Of a DNA stretch of 64,000 bases, positions 1-12,375 are shown in pieces (position 1 is the first letter of the stretch; each line of letters begins with the position of its first letter). The stretch comes from Eretmocerus hayati (taxonomy: Eukaryota; Arthropoda; Insecta; Hymenoptera; Aphelinidae). The position numbers and the translations under genes were made by a program. Location of the stretch: NCBI GenBank assembly GCA_029851415.1, contig CM056744.1:119506838-119570837 (forward strand). Direction: 5' to 3'. The notes below the pieces were generated by a model. The model saw only the letters and a program-made list of their open reading frames with translations, did no database searches and was not told where the DNA came from.

Positions 1-37
1 TCAACTAACCAGTGACATAATTCTCTTTGAATTCTAG

Positions 38-1144
38 CTACGACCTCATTCTCGGTGCTCGTAAACGCTGCACCATCCGGAGAAGAAGAAAAGTGTCCCG
101 CCATTTGCATCAATACTTTCGAGTGGGAACCAATTTGTGATAATGATGGTACCACATACGCTAATTCTGGTGCCCTGAAATGTGCCCAAAAATGCAAACC
201 TGGTAACGAATTCCATCTAAGTCCTTGTCAAACTCCATCGATTTCCACAGGAGCTAAACTAACTAAAATTTCTTCAAACATTTTCAGATCTTCAAATGGC
301 GCGCGCAGGGCCATGCCAAGGAGAAGGTGAGAAACCATACTCTGGTCTGGAATTTTACACATTAAAAGAGACAAAATGCGTATAGTCTTGAATTGGTTGA
401 GTCTACTCGAAACGTGGTACTCTTCAAAACTTTCTCATCAAGAATAGAATAAAAAACAATATTTGGTCTCTAGTGACGACAATGGACTCAGTTCCGGCTG
501 GAAATACGCCATCCGAGGAGCAGGACGACTGCAACATCCCTTGCGCCTCAACTGACGAGCTATCTCCTGTGTGTGGCAGTAATGGAAAAACTTACCCTAA
601 CCCCGGTGCTCTGGAATGTGCCAAGAAATGCAAACCTGGTAACGAATTCCATCTGAATCACTACCAAACTACATCGATTTTTGGAGGAGCTCAACTAACT
701 AAGATTTCTTCAAACATTTTCAGATCTTCAGATGGTACGCGCGGGGCCATGCCAAGAAGAAGGTAAGCAACCATACTTTGATCTATCATTCCGCCGATGG
801 AAAGGGATGAAATGCGTATAACAATCCAACTATATTACACTTCTAGTAACGACAATGGGCTCAGTTCCCGCTGAAAATACGCCATCCGAGGAGCAGGACG
901 ACTGCGACATCCCTTGTGCCGGAACTTTTGAGTTTTCTCCTGTATGTGGCAGTAATGGAAAAACTTACCCCAACCCTAGCGCTCTGGAATGTGCCAAAAA
1001 ATGCAAGCCAAGTAATGAACTGCACGCAACATGAAACAGTTTTTCCAAACAACACTTAAATCACCAAAAATCTTCCCTCAAATTTCAGGTATTGAAAAAG
1101 CTAGCGATGGCCTATGTGAAGAAGATATCAAGCAGCAAGAATAA
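38..1144 (+). CDS. Three-domain Kazal-type serine protease inhibitor, 5' end outside window
   Basis: Secreted inhibitor that should block S1 proteases through an exposed loop in each Kazal domain. I read exons 38-202, 288-326, 474-638, 724-762, 847-1011 and 1089-1144 (stop TAA). All junctions are phase 1, and the 165 + 39 nt exon pair occurs twice exactly, with a third 165-nt exon before the last one. Each domain has spacing C-x3-C-x9-C-x14-C-x3-C-x11-C; the sixth cysteine lies in the tiny second exon (GPC, GPC, GLC). Aligned from the third cysteine, the P1 residues look like Phe, Asp and Phe, which would suit chymotrypsin- or elastase-like targets for domains 1 and 3 (inference). The first exon opens with a hydrophobic stretch (TTSFSVLVNAAP) like the second half of a signal peptide, so only a short first exon should be missing upstream. 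An AATAAA lies at 1222-1227. Three separate genes or alternative splicing are less likely because the frame stays open throughout. Confidence 0.85.
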
Positions 1145-1221
1145 CAAGCTGTCTAACCTTGCTGTAGTGCCAGTTGAACTACTCCTTTATCGTGAATCGA
1201 TTGTAAACGACACGAAATACA

Positions 1222-1227
1222 AATAAA
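1222..1227 (+). terminator. Poly(A) signal of the three-domain Kazal gene
   Basis: AATAAA 78 nt after the stop codon at 1142-1144, the expected place for the 3' end of this transcript. Confidence 0.55.
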
Positions 1228-1414
1228 CGTGAAAACTTTCTCTTGAGAAAATGAATATCTGTTCTTAATCCATATATGCATCCTGTCCCAGCGGGATCGA
1301 GCTAACACTAGAGAATGAATTCCGTTCCCGTCTTTGAAATCTCTGAAATCCAATAGCATTAACAGTTTCCGTTTGAATTTTATGCTATTTAGCTATTTGT
1401 AGACTGCACATATA

Positions 1415-2286
1415 CAGTACCCGACAAAATAAATGGCTCGATAAATCAAAAACGGATACCTTTACTAAAACATCAATTACTCCGACATTCTTGGGTCTAG
1501 GCAAATTTTTCGAAAAGCATTCTCAAGATGAGAAAAAAAATTATCAATTTATGTACTTAAAATATTTTTAATCCAAAGGCCATGGTCGCGATTGGGTTCA
1601 AAAAGTGAAAGAATCCTTAATTCAATCCATCATATATCATTTGAAAAGAAATTACGATAGCACAAAACTGCTTACGGGATCTTGTAGCTCTTTTCAAGAC
1701 TTTCAGAACGGTCTCTATACATTGCTTCACGATTTTTTACACCTGAGTTACAAGCGATCAAGTGAGAGTAAACTTGAAAAAATTGCGTGGTCCACGATTT
1801 TGACGGAAAACCTCCCAAATCTCGGAAAGTATGAGTCAGGTTTGTTTAAAAATGCACCCGACACATCCGCAGACAGCTTTAAGAAGAATAACCTCTTACC
1901 CCCACATAACTATTAGTACCCTCGACCCGCACTGATTTCTCTTTACTTGATCGCTCGTAACTCAGGTACAAAATATCGTAGAGCAGTGAACAGAGAACGA
2001 TTTTGAAGGTTTTTCAAACGAGCTTGTCCAAGATCCCGTAAACTATTCTGCGCTATCGTGATTCCCTGATGGACGACCGATGATTGATTGAGATGGAAAC
2101 TTTTTCACTTTTCGAAGCCAACTAAAATCATAAGTTTTGGGTTAAACAATTTTTTGGAAGACATGACTTGGATAGCTATTTTCATTTCTCAAATGCCTCT
2201 AGGAAAATTGCCGTGGACCCAAGGGCGTCGGAGTAATTGATGTTTTAGTGAAGGTATCTGTGTTCCATTTATTTCGGTGGGTACTG
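1415..2286. mobile_element. Tc1/mariner-like non-autonomous element with long inverted arms
   Basis: The ends read CAGTACCC... and ...GGGTACTG, both flanked by TA (1413-1414 and 2287-2288), the target site used by Tc1/mariner transposases. The left arm from 1415 matches the reverse complement of the right arm over hundreds of bases with scattered changes. I see no transposase; the open frame near 1605-1916 is part of an arm. About 872 bp. Confidence 0.8.
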
Positions 2287-2288
2287 TA

Positions 2289-2751
2289 GATTCATATCAT
2301 AAGTATTCCAAATGGCGTTTTGGGCATCCGATAATAAGTTTCTCCAGGTTGAATCTCATCTGATCTGGGAATGAAAAATGGCGATACAGAAACTCACATT
2401 TCAAAAAACTAAGGATTATAAACGTAGCTGTGGTGTTTTGTCATCCTTTCAGGGATGGAACCTGCTAGTACACACCTTCAAGTACGTATCATATATCGTC
2501 CGTGTCAGATGGTCATTCTGTAACTTTGAAACGGCGAATGGTTAAGAAATTGAATCACGAAAAAATTAGCCCAGATTCAATTAAAAGGAGTCAAAATTGT
2601 CAAAACCTGTGATTCGTGTACGAATATTTTTCTCTTACCTCGTAGTTCGATTGTTGAAGAGAGTTGACACCGAGATAAATCTCACGGAGTGTGATTTCCC
2701 GTATCGTTGATTCCACTGACCGAACAATCAATCCAACAACATCGAGGAACG
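2289..2751. other. Gap without a recognised gene
   Basis: AT-rich sequence between two inverted-repeat elements. No convincing exon, RNA gene or repeat seen. Confidence 0.5.
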
Positions 2752-4021
2752 AAATTTGGGGGTCGGTAGGTCCCCCCGGGAGAATACGATTCTCTTGTGT
2801 ATTTTTTGATGTAGAAACCGTAAGCGACTTCCGTTTTTCCCCTCCACGTCATAATTTTTTTTTAAATCGCGAGAAGATGACTTCCAAAAACAGCGTTTTC
2901 TGCATTTCCCTAATAATTGTAGTTCATGATCATTCAGCTGAGGAATTGCCGATTGGTCCAAATGCTCACCAAAATATGTTTTCCTTTGTCTTTTGAGCCT
3001 TTGAACACGATCCCGGTGCCTTTTAGAACGCTATAATGAAACCGTGAAGCCGTATGAGCTGTTGGTCCATCTTGAATCTGGGAAAAAGTTCAATTTCGTA
3101 ATAAATTTTCGAAAAATCATGAAACAAAGTAGGATGAACCAATTTGAACGTGCAAATTTCCTGTGGTTTGAAATGTATCTTGAAGAATTGAATCATCCAG
3201 TACCTGTAGAGAGGATGCGTTCGATGCGAGGAATTTTTTTGTTGGAACACTTGTTTTTGCAATGATTTTGCTGTATTACAATCACGAGAAGAGAATTTTC
3301 TCCTTACACGAGGTATCCATACATACTTTTCCGGCGCAAAACGACAGTTTAAAAATAATCCTGCGGCTTATTTTGGCCCATCACGTCAGGGTTTTTGGCT
3401 GGATCACGAAAACTCCTGAAAAAAGGTTCTTTGCGCTTAGCTGGATATCTTAAGGTTCTAGCTCAAAACGGGTCACGGGATGGTGTTTGACGGTCATTTT
3501 ACGCTAATAAAACTCGTTTGGCTACTCTGCGTGAAACGAAATTTTTCTTCTCATGATTTTGACACAGCAAAAATTATTACAAAAACAGGCGTTAAAAGAA
3601 TTGTTTTATTAAATTACGCTTTCTATACGGGCACCGCCCGATTTTCCTCTCTAAAGTATCGAACGAAAGAAAGAAAATGCGATGTTGAACATTGAAATTG
3701 ATTCATCCTAGCCCGTTTTATGCCTTTTCCTTTTATTGCAAAATTGGCATTTCTTTCAAAAAACCACCAAGACCGTGTGCGAGGGGGCAAAATACGTACG
3801 AGATATGCATTTTGACCAAATGACATTCCCTCGCTAAATACATTAATTTCCAAAATTAGAAAAAATGCAAGCACGCTGTTTTTTGGAAAATCATCTTTTC
3901 GCGATTTCATAAGAGTCCTAACAATTTGAGGCGAAAAAGCGTTCGGGTTCGGTTTCTACGTGCAAAAATATCCAAGAAAATCATACCGTCCTATAGGGGA
4001 AACCTTCCGACCCCCAAATTT
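2752..4021. mobile_element. Long-TIR DNA element, family 1, copy 1
   Basis: The left end AAATTTGGGGGTCGG is matched at 4007-4021 by its exact reverse complement, and the arms stay similar for several hundred bases inward (for example the GATTCTCTTGTGTATTTTTT block near 2788 and its partner near 3965). No transposase frame; the short ORFs inside are fragments of the arms. It resembles the element at 54896-56210. Confidence 0.75.
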
Positions 4022-5659
4022 TGTCTCTCAGTGTAAGAAACAATCATTCGGGGGTCCAAATTCCTGGAGATAACCAACTAACTTGAGTGAAAAATAGACT
4101 ATCGAAATCCTCGCAGAAAGTGATGATCGATGAGAACAATCTCTCATTATTATGTAAAGCAACGCTTTGTTGACAGTTTGAAGTGAACTCATACTGTTCA
4201 GGACTCGAGCCATATGAGTAGTTCGGAATTGGATCTTGAGACTATTTCCTCCTGATAAAATCAAAACGTCAGAGAAAACCCTGCTCAAGCTCGGGAAACT
4301 ACAAATGGGATTAATGTAGTTTTACAGGATTACACATATTTGTTTGATGCCGGAAGGGAAATTGAAGGATACTCAAAAATTTTAGTGACTGTTTCGTCAT
4401 TCCGACGCTTTCTGGAGGAAAAATCAGTGAGCGTTAAAAACTGCGGCAGCTTTGATAACATTGAATCAGAGTTTGATAAGTTACCTAGTGTTTTCAAATC
4501 CCTGAGAGCCACAATAAAGTCACGTGAAACATTTTTGGACCCCCCACGCAAAAGCTAAATCTGTCAGACATTGATTATATCGGTCACGAAGGCACGTGCG
4601 CCAATGAATAAACCATGGTAAAAGCAATGAAGTTTCTCCGAACTCAAAACTCAATACCACTTTTGACATCTGAAAAAAATTGATTTTCCCGAACGTCTTT
4701 TTCACCTCGACCGTCATAACGATTAATTTGATTCCATTCAGAATTCTCAGTAAGATTAATTCATCGATCTGCATTTATATGAAGACACGCAAAAGGTGAT
4801 AGATGCCTCAAACGGTACTTTCAATTTCGTTCTCAGACTCTCTCAAGATTGGAATCGAACTGGGCAACTGATTTCAACCTCATACTACACGTTCTCGGCA
4901 TTGGTGTGAGTAATTATATCGATATTCAGAGTACAAAAAAAAAGTGGAACGGTAATTTAGCAACAATGCATCGTTGGGAGGCCCTGAAAATCTGTAATAT
5001 ACCAAAACGAGTCATTCAGACACGAAGAGTTACGTGAGCGATTGCTACTCTCCATCATTTCGATACCGAATAAGAAAGCTCATCTCGATAAAAATTTCAG
5101 TATGTGTATGTATGTATGTACATGTTGTACATCCTTGCGGTGGAGAAAATTCAAACAATAAGCCGCGACCACGTGGCTTCAAAAGAGAGAGGACCGAGCA
5201 AATTGTTTCCTTTGCAGTATTTATATGTATAATCGCGTAATATACCTCTATGTTATTATGGTACACAGAAATAATTCGATATTTTTTTAAAGACGGCACC
5301 ACGGTGCTTCCCACAAGGCTTTAGTATATCGTGATTCGCTTAGTTCGATAATTCAATAGAGCACAATGAGAATCTCTGCTTCCGCTACCTTACCATAATA
5401 CTTACAATATATGTGGCGTTACGGTTATCAACGAGTCGAGGTCGTTGGTATAAGCGAAATTCACCCCGAGGGACATCTTTTGCCTTTCTCCGTAGACATA
5501 TGAGCCCAAAAGTTTCTTAGATATGTAGCAACGTGTAATTTCAGGCTTGTGAACTCGGGTTCTTGTACCGTCGTTTTGATCTAAATTTGTAGATTTTTGC
5601 TGGGAAAATATTTTGCAGGAAGTAATTTATTGGCCAGAGAACAGAGACTTGATCCGGTG
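4022..5659. other. Intergenic stretch upstream of the nuclease gene
   Basis: No gene recognised. It holds a short TGTA microsatellite near 5101-5125 and two facing GGGGTCC-type motifs (about 4050 and 4540) that may be remnants of another inverted-repeat element. Small ORFs occur on both strands with no recognisable motif. Confidence 0.4.
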
Positions 5660-5762
5660 ATGTCATTCAAAAGTTGTGGTAAAAGGACTCTGATGTTGGT
5701 TTTGTGGATCATGATATGGTTTATTGGGCTATCGCAATCTGCTATTTGCAATTTCAACCGTG
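5660..5762 (+). CDS. Candidate alternative first exon of the nuclease gene (signal peptide)
   Basis: The ATG at 5660 opens 34 codons with a strongly hydrophobic core (LMLVLWIMIWFIGLSQSA) and ends with one extra base before a good donor (GTAAGG at 5763). That is phase 1, exactly what the acceptor at 6500 requires, so it could join the exon at 6501 in frame and give the nuclease a different leader. It could equally be the first exon of an unseen gene. No transcript evidence. Confidence 0.45.
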
Positions 5763-6106
5763 GTAAGGATATTGAATTTTCTTTCAACTACTTCTGTAAG
5801 ATTTTAAAATCTTTATCGTGTCTTTTTGACTTAGTAACAGGAATTTCCCTGTTCTCGCCCTGTCCTACAAAAGATGAAATATGAGCTGATAACAAGCAAA
5901 ATTCCCAATAAAAACGTCTAATTTTGGTCTAGATGTATGCAATGATAACGCAGGTTTGATTTATTATCAATGGACAAGTTTCATGATTAAATTACGGTTA
6001 GAACATATGTATTCTTTGATTTCTGCCAATTCAAATCAGGCGCGACTTTCAATTTAAATCGCAGTTTGATCAGTTTTATGCCTGTTCTCTCCCAATTATC
6101 GCAGAG

Positions 6107-9100
6107 ATGATAGCTCTAAGATATTTCGTTTTCATTGCGCTGGTGATTGGCCAAAATATTCAACCAGGCCGTGAGTTGTGCACGAATACTATTTCTGTAC
6201 CTATCATGGACTGTCACACATTATATAGCTGTTGGAAAAGTATCTCTGAGTAATAATTTTCTTTTAATCACTTTGGGGATGAATCATACTTCAACTCTTA
6301 GGGTGAATTCCTTGCAGGGAATTCATGTTCTATCCCTCCTAAAATCCCAATATCATTACGGGATCGATATGTTTCTCTAGCATTTGTTCCAATAGATTGC
6401 TCCGTTCATGGCCGTATAATTAAAATATTTGAGACGAACGCAGTGTTCGATTTTGTACAAAACCGAGCCTTTTACTGATAGAAACCTTTGTTCATTTTAG
6501 ATAGCTTATGTGGCTCAAAATGTGAAATCGATATTAATAAAAAATATGGAATGGACAAACCTCTATTCCTGGATGAGGAAACGTTGGAGGTAGTCTATCC
6601 TGTTGGATCTTCAAAAATAAATTTCTGCAGTGACGAGGAATATTTGTTACACTGTTTCGGAGGTCATTTGAAGAGATCTGATACCACAACTGATGTTACA
6701 AGTGAACCATCAAAATGTCTGAAAGGTTTGAAATTCATCGAACCATCGTCCAAAGCAAAATATACTTTTGATGAAGTCAAATGCACTGGAAATCCGAAAC
6801 CTGGAATGAGAGAAGTGGGAAAATGTAACGATGGGGTGCTGGTGAATATCAGTTATCAAGTCACAAAAGATAGATTTTGGGATATCTTAGATTTGTGCTA
6901 CGTTGATGATTTGTCAACGACTACTTGGGCTCACTCTGTTATACCCAAGATAATTGGAGAGAAAAAGAATGAAAAGTATGCGACTCCTGGATTTGTAAAA
7001 GGTCAATTTTTTCAAAATGTGGCCATTACGAATGTTTACACGAACCAGTTGAAGGCTTTTGAGGAAATTTTCCACAACGACATGAGCAAGATAAATCGTT
7101 ACTTACCTCCAAAAACAGGTTTGTTCAGATCATCTATCCATATCTAACTTGTTCGAATTTAAGATTTTTATGATCCGAAAATGCTATTGGAGATCCAACA
7201 ATTTTCTCTCTGGAGTGAAACCAAAACAGCGAAATATATACATTAAGTTTGCATAAGTACTTCAAGCTCAAAACTCTAGTTTCGAAAATATGCAACATTT
7301 CGACGGGAGCGTGTGAAACAAAACGATATTATCAAAAAAAGCTCGCGATTCTTGAGTCTTCAGGGACTTTAGAATTTTCCATTATTGCGTGATCAGACGC
7401 TGGATCAATGGAGATTCGAGGAGTCGACTGAGAAAATGCCGCTCGCTCCACAAGCTGCTTGTGGATGTTCTTGATAATTTAGAGAACCGTCAAAGGCGTT
7501 TGTAACTCAAAAATGATATTTGCAAAATGATGAGTATGATCAAATGATGGTGTGGGAAAGAGATTTCTCATGAAATTCACAAAGATGACATTCTATTGAA
7601 CTCGTGTAGCTAATAGTTATAACCAACCGCCAGCTCGTCTAGCCACCCACTCATTAACCTGTCCACCTATACCCGCCTCACCGTTGACTTAACCACCCAC
7701 CAAACTCCCGCACTGCACCCATAACCCACACGTACACGTATCATACATATTTCAGCTAGCTAGCTCAGCCTAAGCCAGACCGTCCCAGACCGTACCAAAT
7801 CGCAGCAAAACGTCCCTAGACGTTACAGGTCGTTTCAGATCATCCCACATCGTCGCAGATGGCGCCAGAAAATTCCAGATCGTTCCAAACCAAACTAAAC
7901 CGTTCTAAACAGTGCCTTACCCCACCACGGCGTCTCAAACCGCACCAGAAAATCTTAGACCATTCTAGACCGTACCAAGACGTCCCACCAGACCGTTTCA
8001 GACGATTCCAGACCACCTCAAACAATTGCAGACCGAATTAGACCCTCTGTCCATCCATCCTCCTCCCCACCCCCTCACCAACTAATCCATGACCCATACG
8101 ACCACCTATTGTACTTCACCCAATCCACGTAAGGAACTCGATACGCGAGATCTGGACGGAAAAATTTTGGCTTGGCGTCGAGCTTGGCATTTAGTTATAC
8201 TTACTCTACTCATTTGATCAAATAATAAAAACGAAAATTAATCTGAGTAATTCCACGTCAATTCAGCAAGGTTTTCTCCAACCATTTTTTTATCCCTCCA
8301 TAGGTCTTTTTCCCGTTTCATAATGTTGAAAAAAGATAGTTGCAACAGTTGATAGGGCCAAAAAAATTTTTTGGCATCACCTGGATCCATATAAGTGGTT
8401 TTCCCATAGATCCAAGATTTGAAACATTGCCTCGGCGATTTGCATACATCTTTTGACCATCCTCACCAATCGCAATTTGGCTTACAGCATTCGAAAGGAT
8501 GGTCGAAAACCTATCGATTTGCCACCTGCAAAGCATTCTAAAAGCCGTTCTGGCCCTTGCCAGACTCAATAACCTTGATTCACGGTGTAGCCCAAATCTT
8601 TTTGACCCCCAAAAAAAAGAATTTTTAAATTTTTTTTCGATCGATATTGTTCTAAACTACACGTAGAGAAATTTTGGAGTATTTCTTCTGAGATATGGCT
8701 TCTCTGGAATTTTTTGTGCGTAAAAATGTCAAAAAAAGTAGAAAATGATTTCTCATGAAGCCAGAACTCCTTGTAGAGCTCTGAATTTAGGTTTTCGACC
8801 ATCCTTTCGAATGCCGTAAGCCGAATTGCGATTGGTGAGGACGATCAAACGATGTATGCAAATAGCCGAGGCAATGTTTCAAATCTTGGATCCATGGGAA
8901 AATCACTTATATGGATCCAGGTGATGTAAAAAAATTTTTTGGCCCTATCAACTGTTGGAACTATCTTTTTTCAACATTATGAAACGGGAAAAAGATCTAT
9001 GGAGGGATAAAAAAATGGTCGGAGAAAACCTTGCTGAATTGACGTGGAATTACTCAACTACGAATTGATTTTATTTTCCGCTTCCAGGAAGAAAGGGCAA

Positions 9101-9698
9101 CATCTACCCCGACGGCAATTTGTTCAACTACAAAAACTATCTAGAAAGGGGTCATCTAGTTCCTCGTGCTGACAAATTCTATCTCCAAGAACAAAAAAGT
9201 ACATATTTTTACGTCAACGTTCTTCCAATGTGGTTCAGCATCAACCGCGGCAATTGGAGATTTGCCGTGGAAGGTGAAGTTCGAAAACTGGCTACTAAAA
9301 TTGGTGATCTGGATGTTTGGACCGGTGGTCTTGGAATTCTGGATCTCGAAGGCCGTGAAATTTTTCTGTCAAAGCACAAGAGAAAAAGTGCCTCGAAACA
9401 AGTACCTGTTCCAAAATTACTTTATAAACTCGTCTACAGCAAAGCTAAAAATTCATGCGTCGCTTTTGTTGTTGCAAATAACCCTTATTTGGACGAGAAT
9501 CGGGCACTGCCGAAAGACTATCAAATCTGCAAGCAGACTGAGCTTTGCAATAACATAAAAAAATCTCATCAATTTGAAATGGTTGAGAGAGGGTACACGT
9601 ATTGTTGCGAATGCGGGGATTTCTTGGGGAATGAGTTGGTGAAGAAAATCGGTATTCCCTTGAAATTTTCAGAAATACCTAAGAAACTTGTATTTTAA
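6107..9698 (+). CDS. Secreted DNA/RNA non-specific endonuclease (NUC family)
   Basis: Metal-dependent nuclease that cuts DNA and RNA without sequence preference, exported from the cell. Exons: 6107-6170 (signal peptide ALRYFVFIALVIG), 6501-7118 and 9088-9698 (stop TAA), both introns phase 1, 430 aa in all. Residues 22-227 are a cysteine-rich N-terminal region seen in arthropod members of the family; the NUC core follows. The catalytic motif reads ERGH at about residues 247-250 (His250 the general base), where most relatives have DRGH. The metal-binding stretch NVLPMWFSINRGNW is at 271-284, with Asn280 the likely Mg ligand. Paired cysteines near the C terminus (CCEC) would form disulfides. Intron 2 (1969 nt) carries a minisatellite and an inverted-repeat element. 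AATAAA at 9811. A second possible first exon lies at 5660-5762. Homologues occur in insect gut and in parasitoid venom. Confidence 0.92.
7780..8045. repeat. Minisatellite with a period of about 10 bp (AGACCGTACC-like)
   Basis: Inside intron 2 of the nuclease gene. Degenerate units such as CCAGACCGTA and CAGATCGTTC repeat about every 10-11 bp, close to one DNA helical turn. A related array lies at 34505-34710. The small ORFs across it are by-products of the repeat. Confidence 0.7.
8244..9056. mobile_element. Inverted-repeat element in nuclease intron 2
   Basis: The left arm begins TGAGTAATTCCACGTCAATT and the right arm ends with its reverse complement. Arms of about 260 bp are nearly identical; the spacer is about 8510-8790. 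No transposase. It ends 31 bp before exon 3 of the nuclease, so the transcript would contain a strong hairpin next to the acceptor. Confidence 0.8.
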
Positions 9699-9810
9699 TT
9701 CTCTTTCGGTGAGTAGCTGCAGGATATTCTTGAGATCTTGAGGAAGAGAGGAATTTTTATCAGTCGTCAGCCTATTGTATACGCAAATAAGGGGAGCATT
9801 GCGTGAAAAT

Positions 9811-9816
9811 AATAAA
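9811..9816 (+). terminator. Poly(A) signal of the nuclease gene
   Basis: AATAAA 112 nt past the stop codon. Confidence 0.55.
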
Positions 9817-11569
9817 AACTATGTAAATTAGCTGTTTGTGCATTGGTGACTTATTAATAGCATAAGTATATTGCATCACATTAGTTGCAAGGAATGACTA
9901 AGCATGAACTCTGATCCATGAAATTGATTCGGTGTTGGGTCACGACGAAAACCAAACACCTCACTGACGCGGAAAATTAAAACAAAAAGGTTCTGATGAG
10001 GAACTTTCATTGATAACGGCTGGTTATCTAAGCCACGCAAAGTTGAGCACTCGATAGATTCTTTAGTTTATAATTCCTGTATTTATGCTCATCCTTCTTT
10101 TTTCAGTGACGCTCAAAAGTCGTTTCTTACAAAAAGTGTAAACTTCATTTGAGTTCGACACAACCTCTCTAAAAATTTAAACTTTGTCATAGGGTGTCAT
10201 CCTAGCGATCTCAGTGCTTGAAATCATTTTCCTTTCTAAAAATGAAGACCGTAAAGACTTGAAAATTCACTTTTTCGGTGTATTCCAAGCAAGTATCAGA
10301 AATCACGAGAATCAGTGAAATGATTAGATTTTACGTCTACATCAACTGTTGATGCCCTTGTGATCCTAAGTTGGTTGATCCTATATCAGCTCTGGAATGA
10401 TTCCATTGACAATATCCAGAACAAACGAGGTTGCTGATGAATATTAGAATTGATTCTGTGTGTACAATATGAACGTCGAGTGAAACTCAATTGTCCCAGA
10501 AAAACTGTATCACGTATATCTCTTAAATAATTTTTCATTCATCAAAAAATGACAATCTTGCATCCCGTCCGTTTCGAATTTTCCCCTTTTCTGAATCATC
10601 TGTGAGTGAAGTCTAATAGAATCATGAAAATTGAATGATAATCATGTAAAAAAAATCGCCACGGTGGAACTACACAAATTCATTTCTTCTAGTGCTATTA
10701 ATATCGAACAGGTCAACTAATCAACCAAAACGTTCTCTAAAGTCTCCGCTCATCTTAGAAACGCCATCTCAAACTTCCTCTCATCAGTTACTTACTCTTT
10801 GCAAAAATTCCTAACCTCCAACGAGTATTCACACTTCTCCATTCGTGAACTCAGTCTCATGTTGACCCCTCTAATAAACGCAGTTCATTCAGAGTTTGCC
10901 GCACATCCGCATTTCGCGCCTCGTATACTTACACAGATCTATTTGCGGATCTCGGAAGGTTCGTATAATGCACCGCACGAGTCTATATGACTATATTACA
11001 TAGTCCGTACATCTATCACCAGGAACACACATACTCTGCGCGTAAATCATAACGAGAGATGATATAGGAAGCCATGCATGCATGCATACTCATATTTATG
11101 TACATATGCCACGGGGTAACATCTCTTTTCTAACCTCAACAGAAATAACATAACATATATGTGCAATATATTGACACGTCGAAGTCTATATGGCTTTCAC
11201 CACTTTTTTAAAGGTGTAAGAAACACGCAGGTAAGTGTATGTACATACATACAAGTGTAGGTGTGAGATTGTCTCTCAATGATATGGTGAGTGTGGAAAC
11301 CACCTAACCAAGTATTATCGGGATGTGGTATCGATAATAAAGGACGAGGTGAACGAAGGAAGACGACAATGTCATCGATATTCGACTCGTGGAATTTCAC
11401 GCCACGAGACGTCATTGCGTTCTGTGATTGCGGACTGTATATAGGCTTATTCAATCGCTTGTGGGTGGGAGAACTACGGACATTGCTTAAACGTTTGAAT
11501 CGATTATGCGCTATCTGTGAAAATGAAAGTAAGGGTGAGTTGTGGCTTTTCAAAATGCACCGGCTCTCT

Positions 11570-11736
11570 CTTGGTCGGCGCTTGGTCTGACCAGTTTTGT
11601 CTGTTTCTACTTATTGAAGGTTTACATTATCTTCATCGCAGACGTTTCGTGATATGACGAGACGTTGAAGCTATCTCTAGACTTCGAATTGTATTGAAAA
11701 ACGCTAAAAAAGATGATGGCCCTCGGACACTTACCA
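11570..11736 (+). repeat. Dispersed repeat, copy 1
   Basis: About 165 bp nearly identical, in reverse orientation, to 22728-22895. Shared blocks include GACGTTTCGTGATATGACGA and its surroundings. Probably part of an unrecognised mobile element. Confidence 0.75.
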
Positions 11737-12026
11737 TTTCTGCATTTCCTAAGTACATACTCGAATTAAAACTTGTTCTCTCGAGATTCTCATTGACAGT
11801 GAGCACATTTTCATTAAAATGCTACCCTGCTCAAAATGCTTTTTTTCAGATTGTGAAATCGGAATGTATCATTCGGAGTGAGTCAAATGACGCCCTCTTC
11901 TCACTAAAGTATGGAGTAAGAGATCCGAGTGCTCATGGATTTACTCATTGAGAGCCCTATTTTCATCAACCGTTTTCATATCGATGAAATCGAAAAGGAT
12001 CCTTTCGTGATAAAAGACGTTCATGT

Positions 12027-12253
12027 TCATTCTGCAGATTGTGTGGGTTATACAATTTTTATTTCCATCAGATTTGATGTACGAAACCAAGGAGCCCATT
12101 TATTTGAAACTTGAGATAAGAGAAGGTACAGGCATAACTTGGTGTTCGAGGTTTCAGTGTACGCGAATTTCGTATTCACCAAACTATAAGTTGGAGCTTG
12201 AGACATCGGATTTTGGCATGAGTTGTTTTGAAGTCAATTTGGATACTGAATGA
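12027..12253 (+). CDS. Possible terminal exon of an unrecognised small secreted protein
   Basis: An acceptor-like CTGCAG at about 12034-12039 is followed by an open frame to TGA at 12251. The C-terminal half has three cysteines (WCSRFQC and MSCF) and acidic ends. I recognise no family and cannot place a first exon. The frame may be chance. Confidence 0.2.
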
Positions 12254-12375
12254 ATTCAACCCCTTATAACTCAGTGGGTCCTACAAGACCCACGAACAAT
12301 TATGTTGAATTTGGTACATCTGAATCAATATTTTATGCCACTGAAGGTTCCATCGTCTTGTTTTAGGCCATACTT

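Larger units (their letters stand above)
9817..12375. other. Long stretch with no clear gene
   Basis: AT-rich sequence. A dispersed repeat lies at 11570-11736 (own entry) and a possible terminal exon near 12027-12253 (own entry). A short CATG-rich run occurs near 11075. Nothing else recognised. Confidence 0.45.

Noticed and set aside
861..1055. Minus-strand ORF opposite Kazal exon 5
   Set aside because: Shadow of the plus-strand Kazal exon, which has the cysteine pattern and splice signals.
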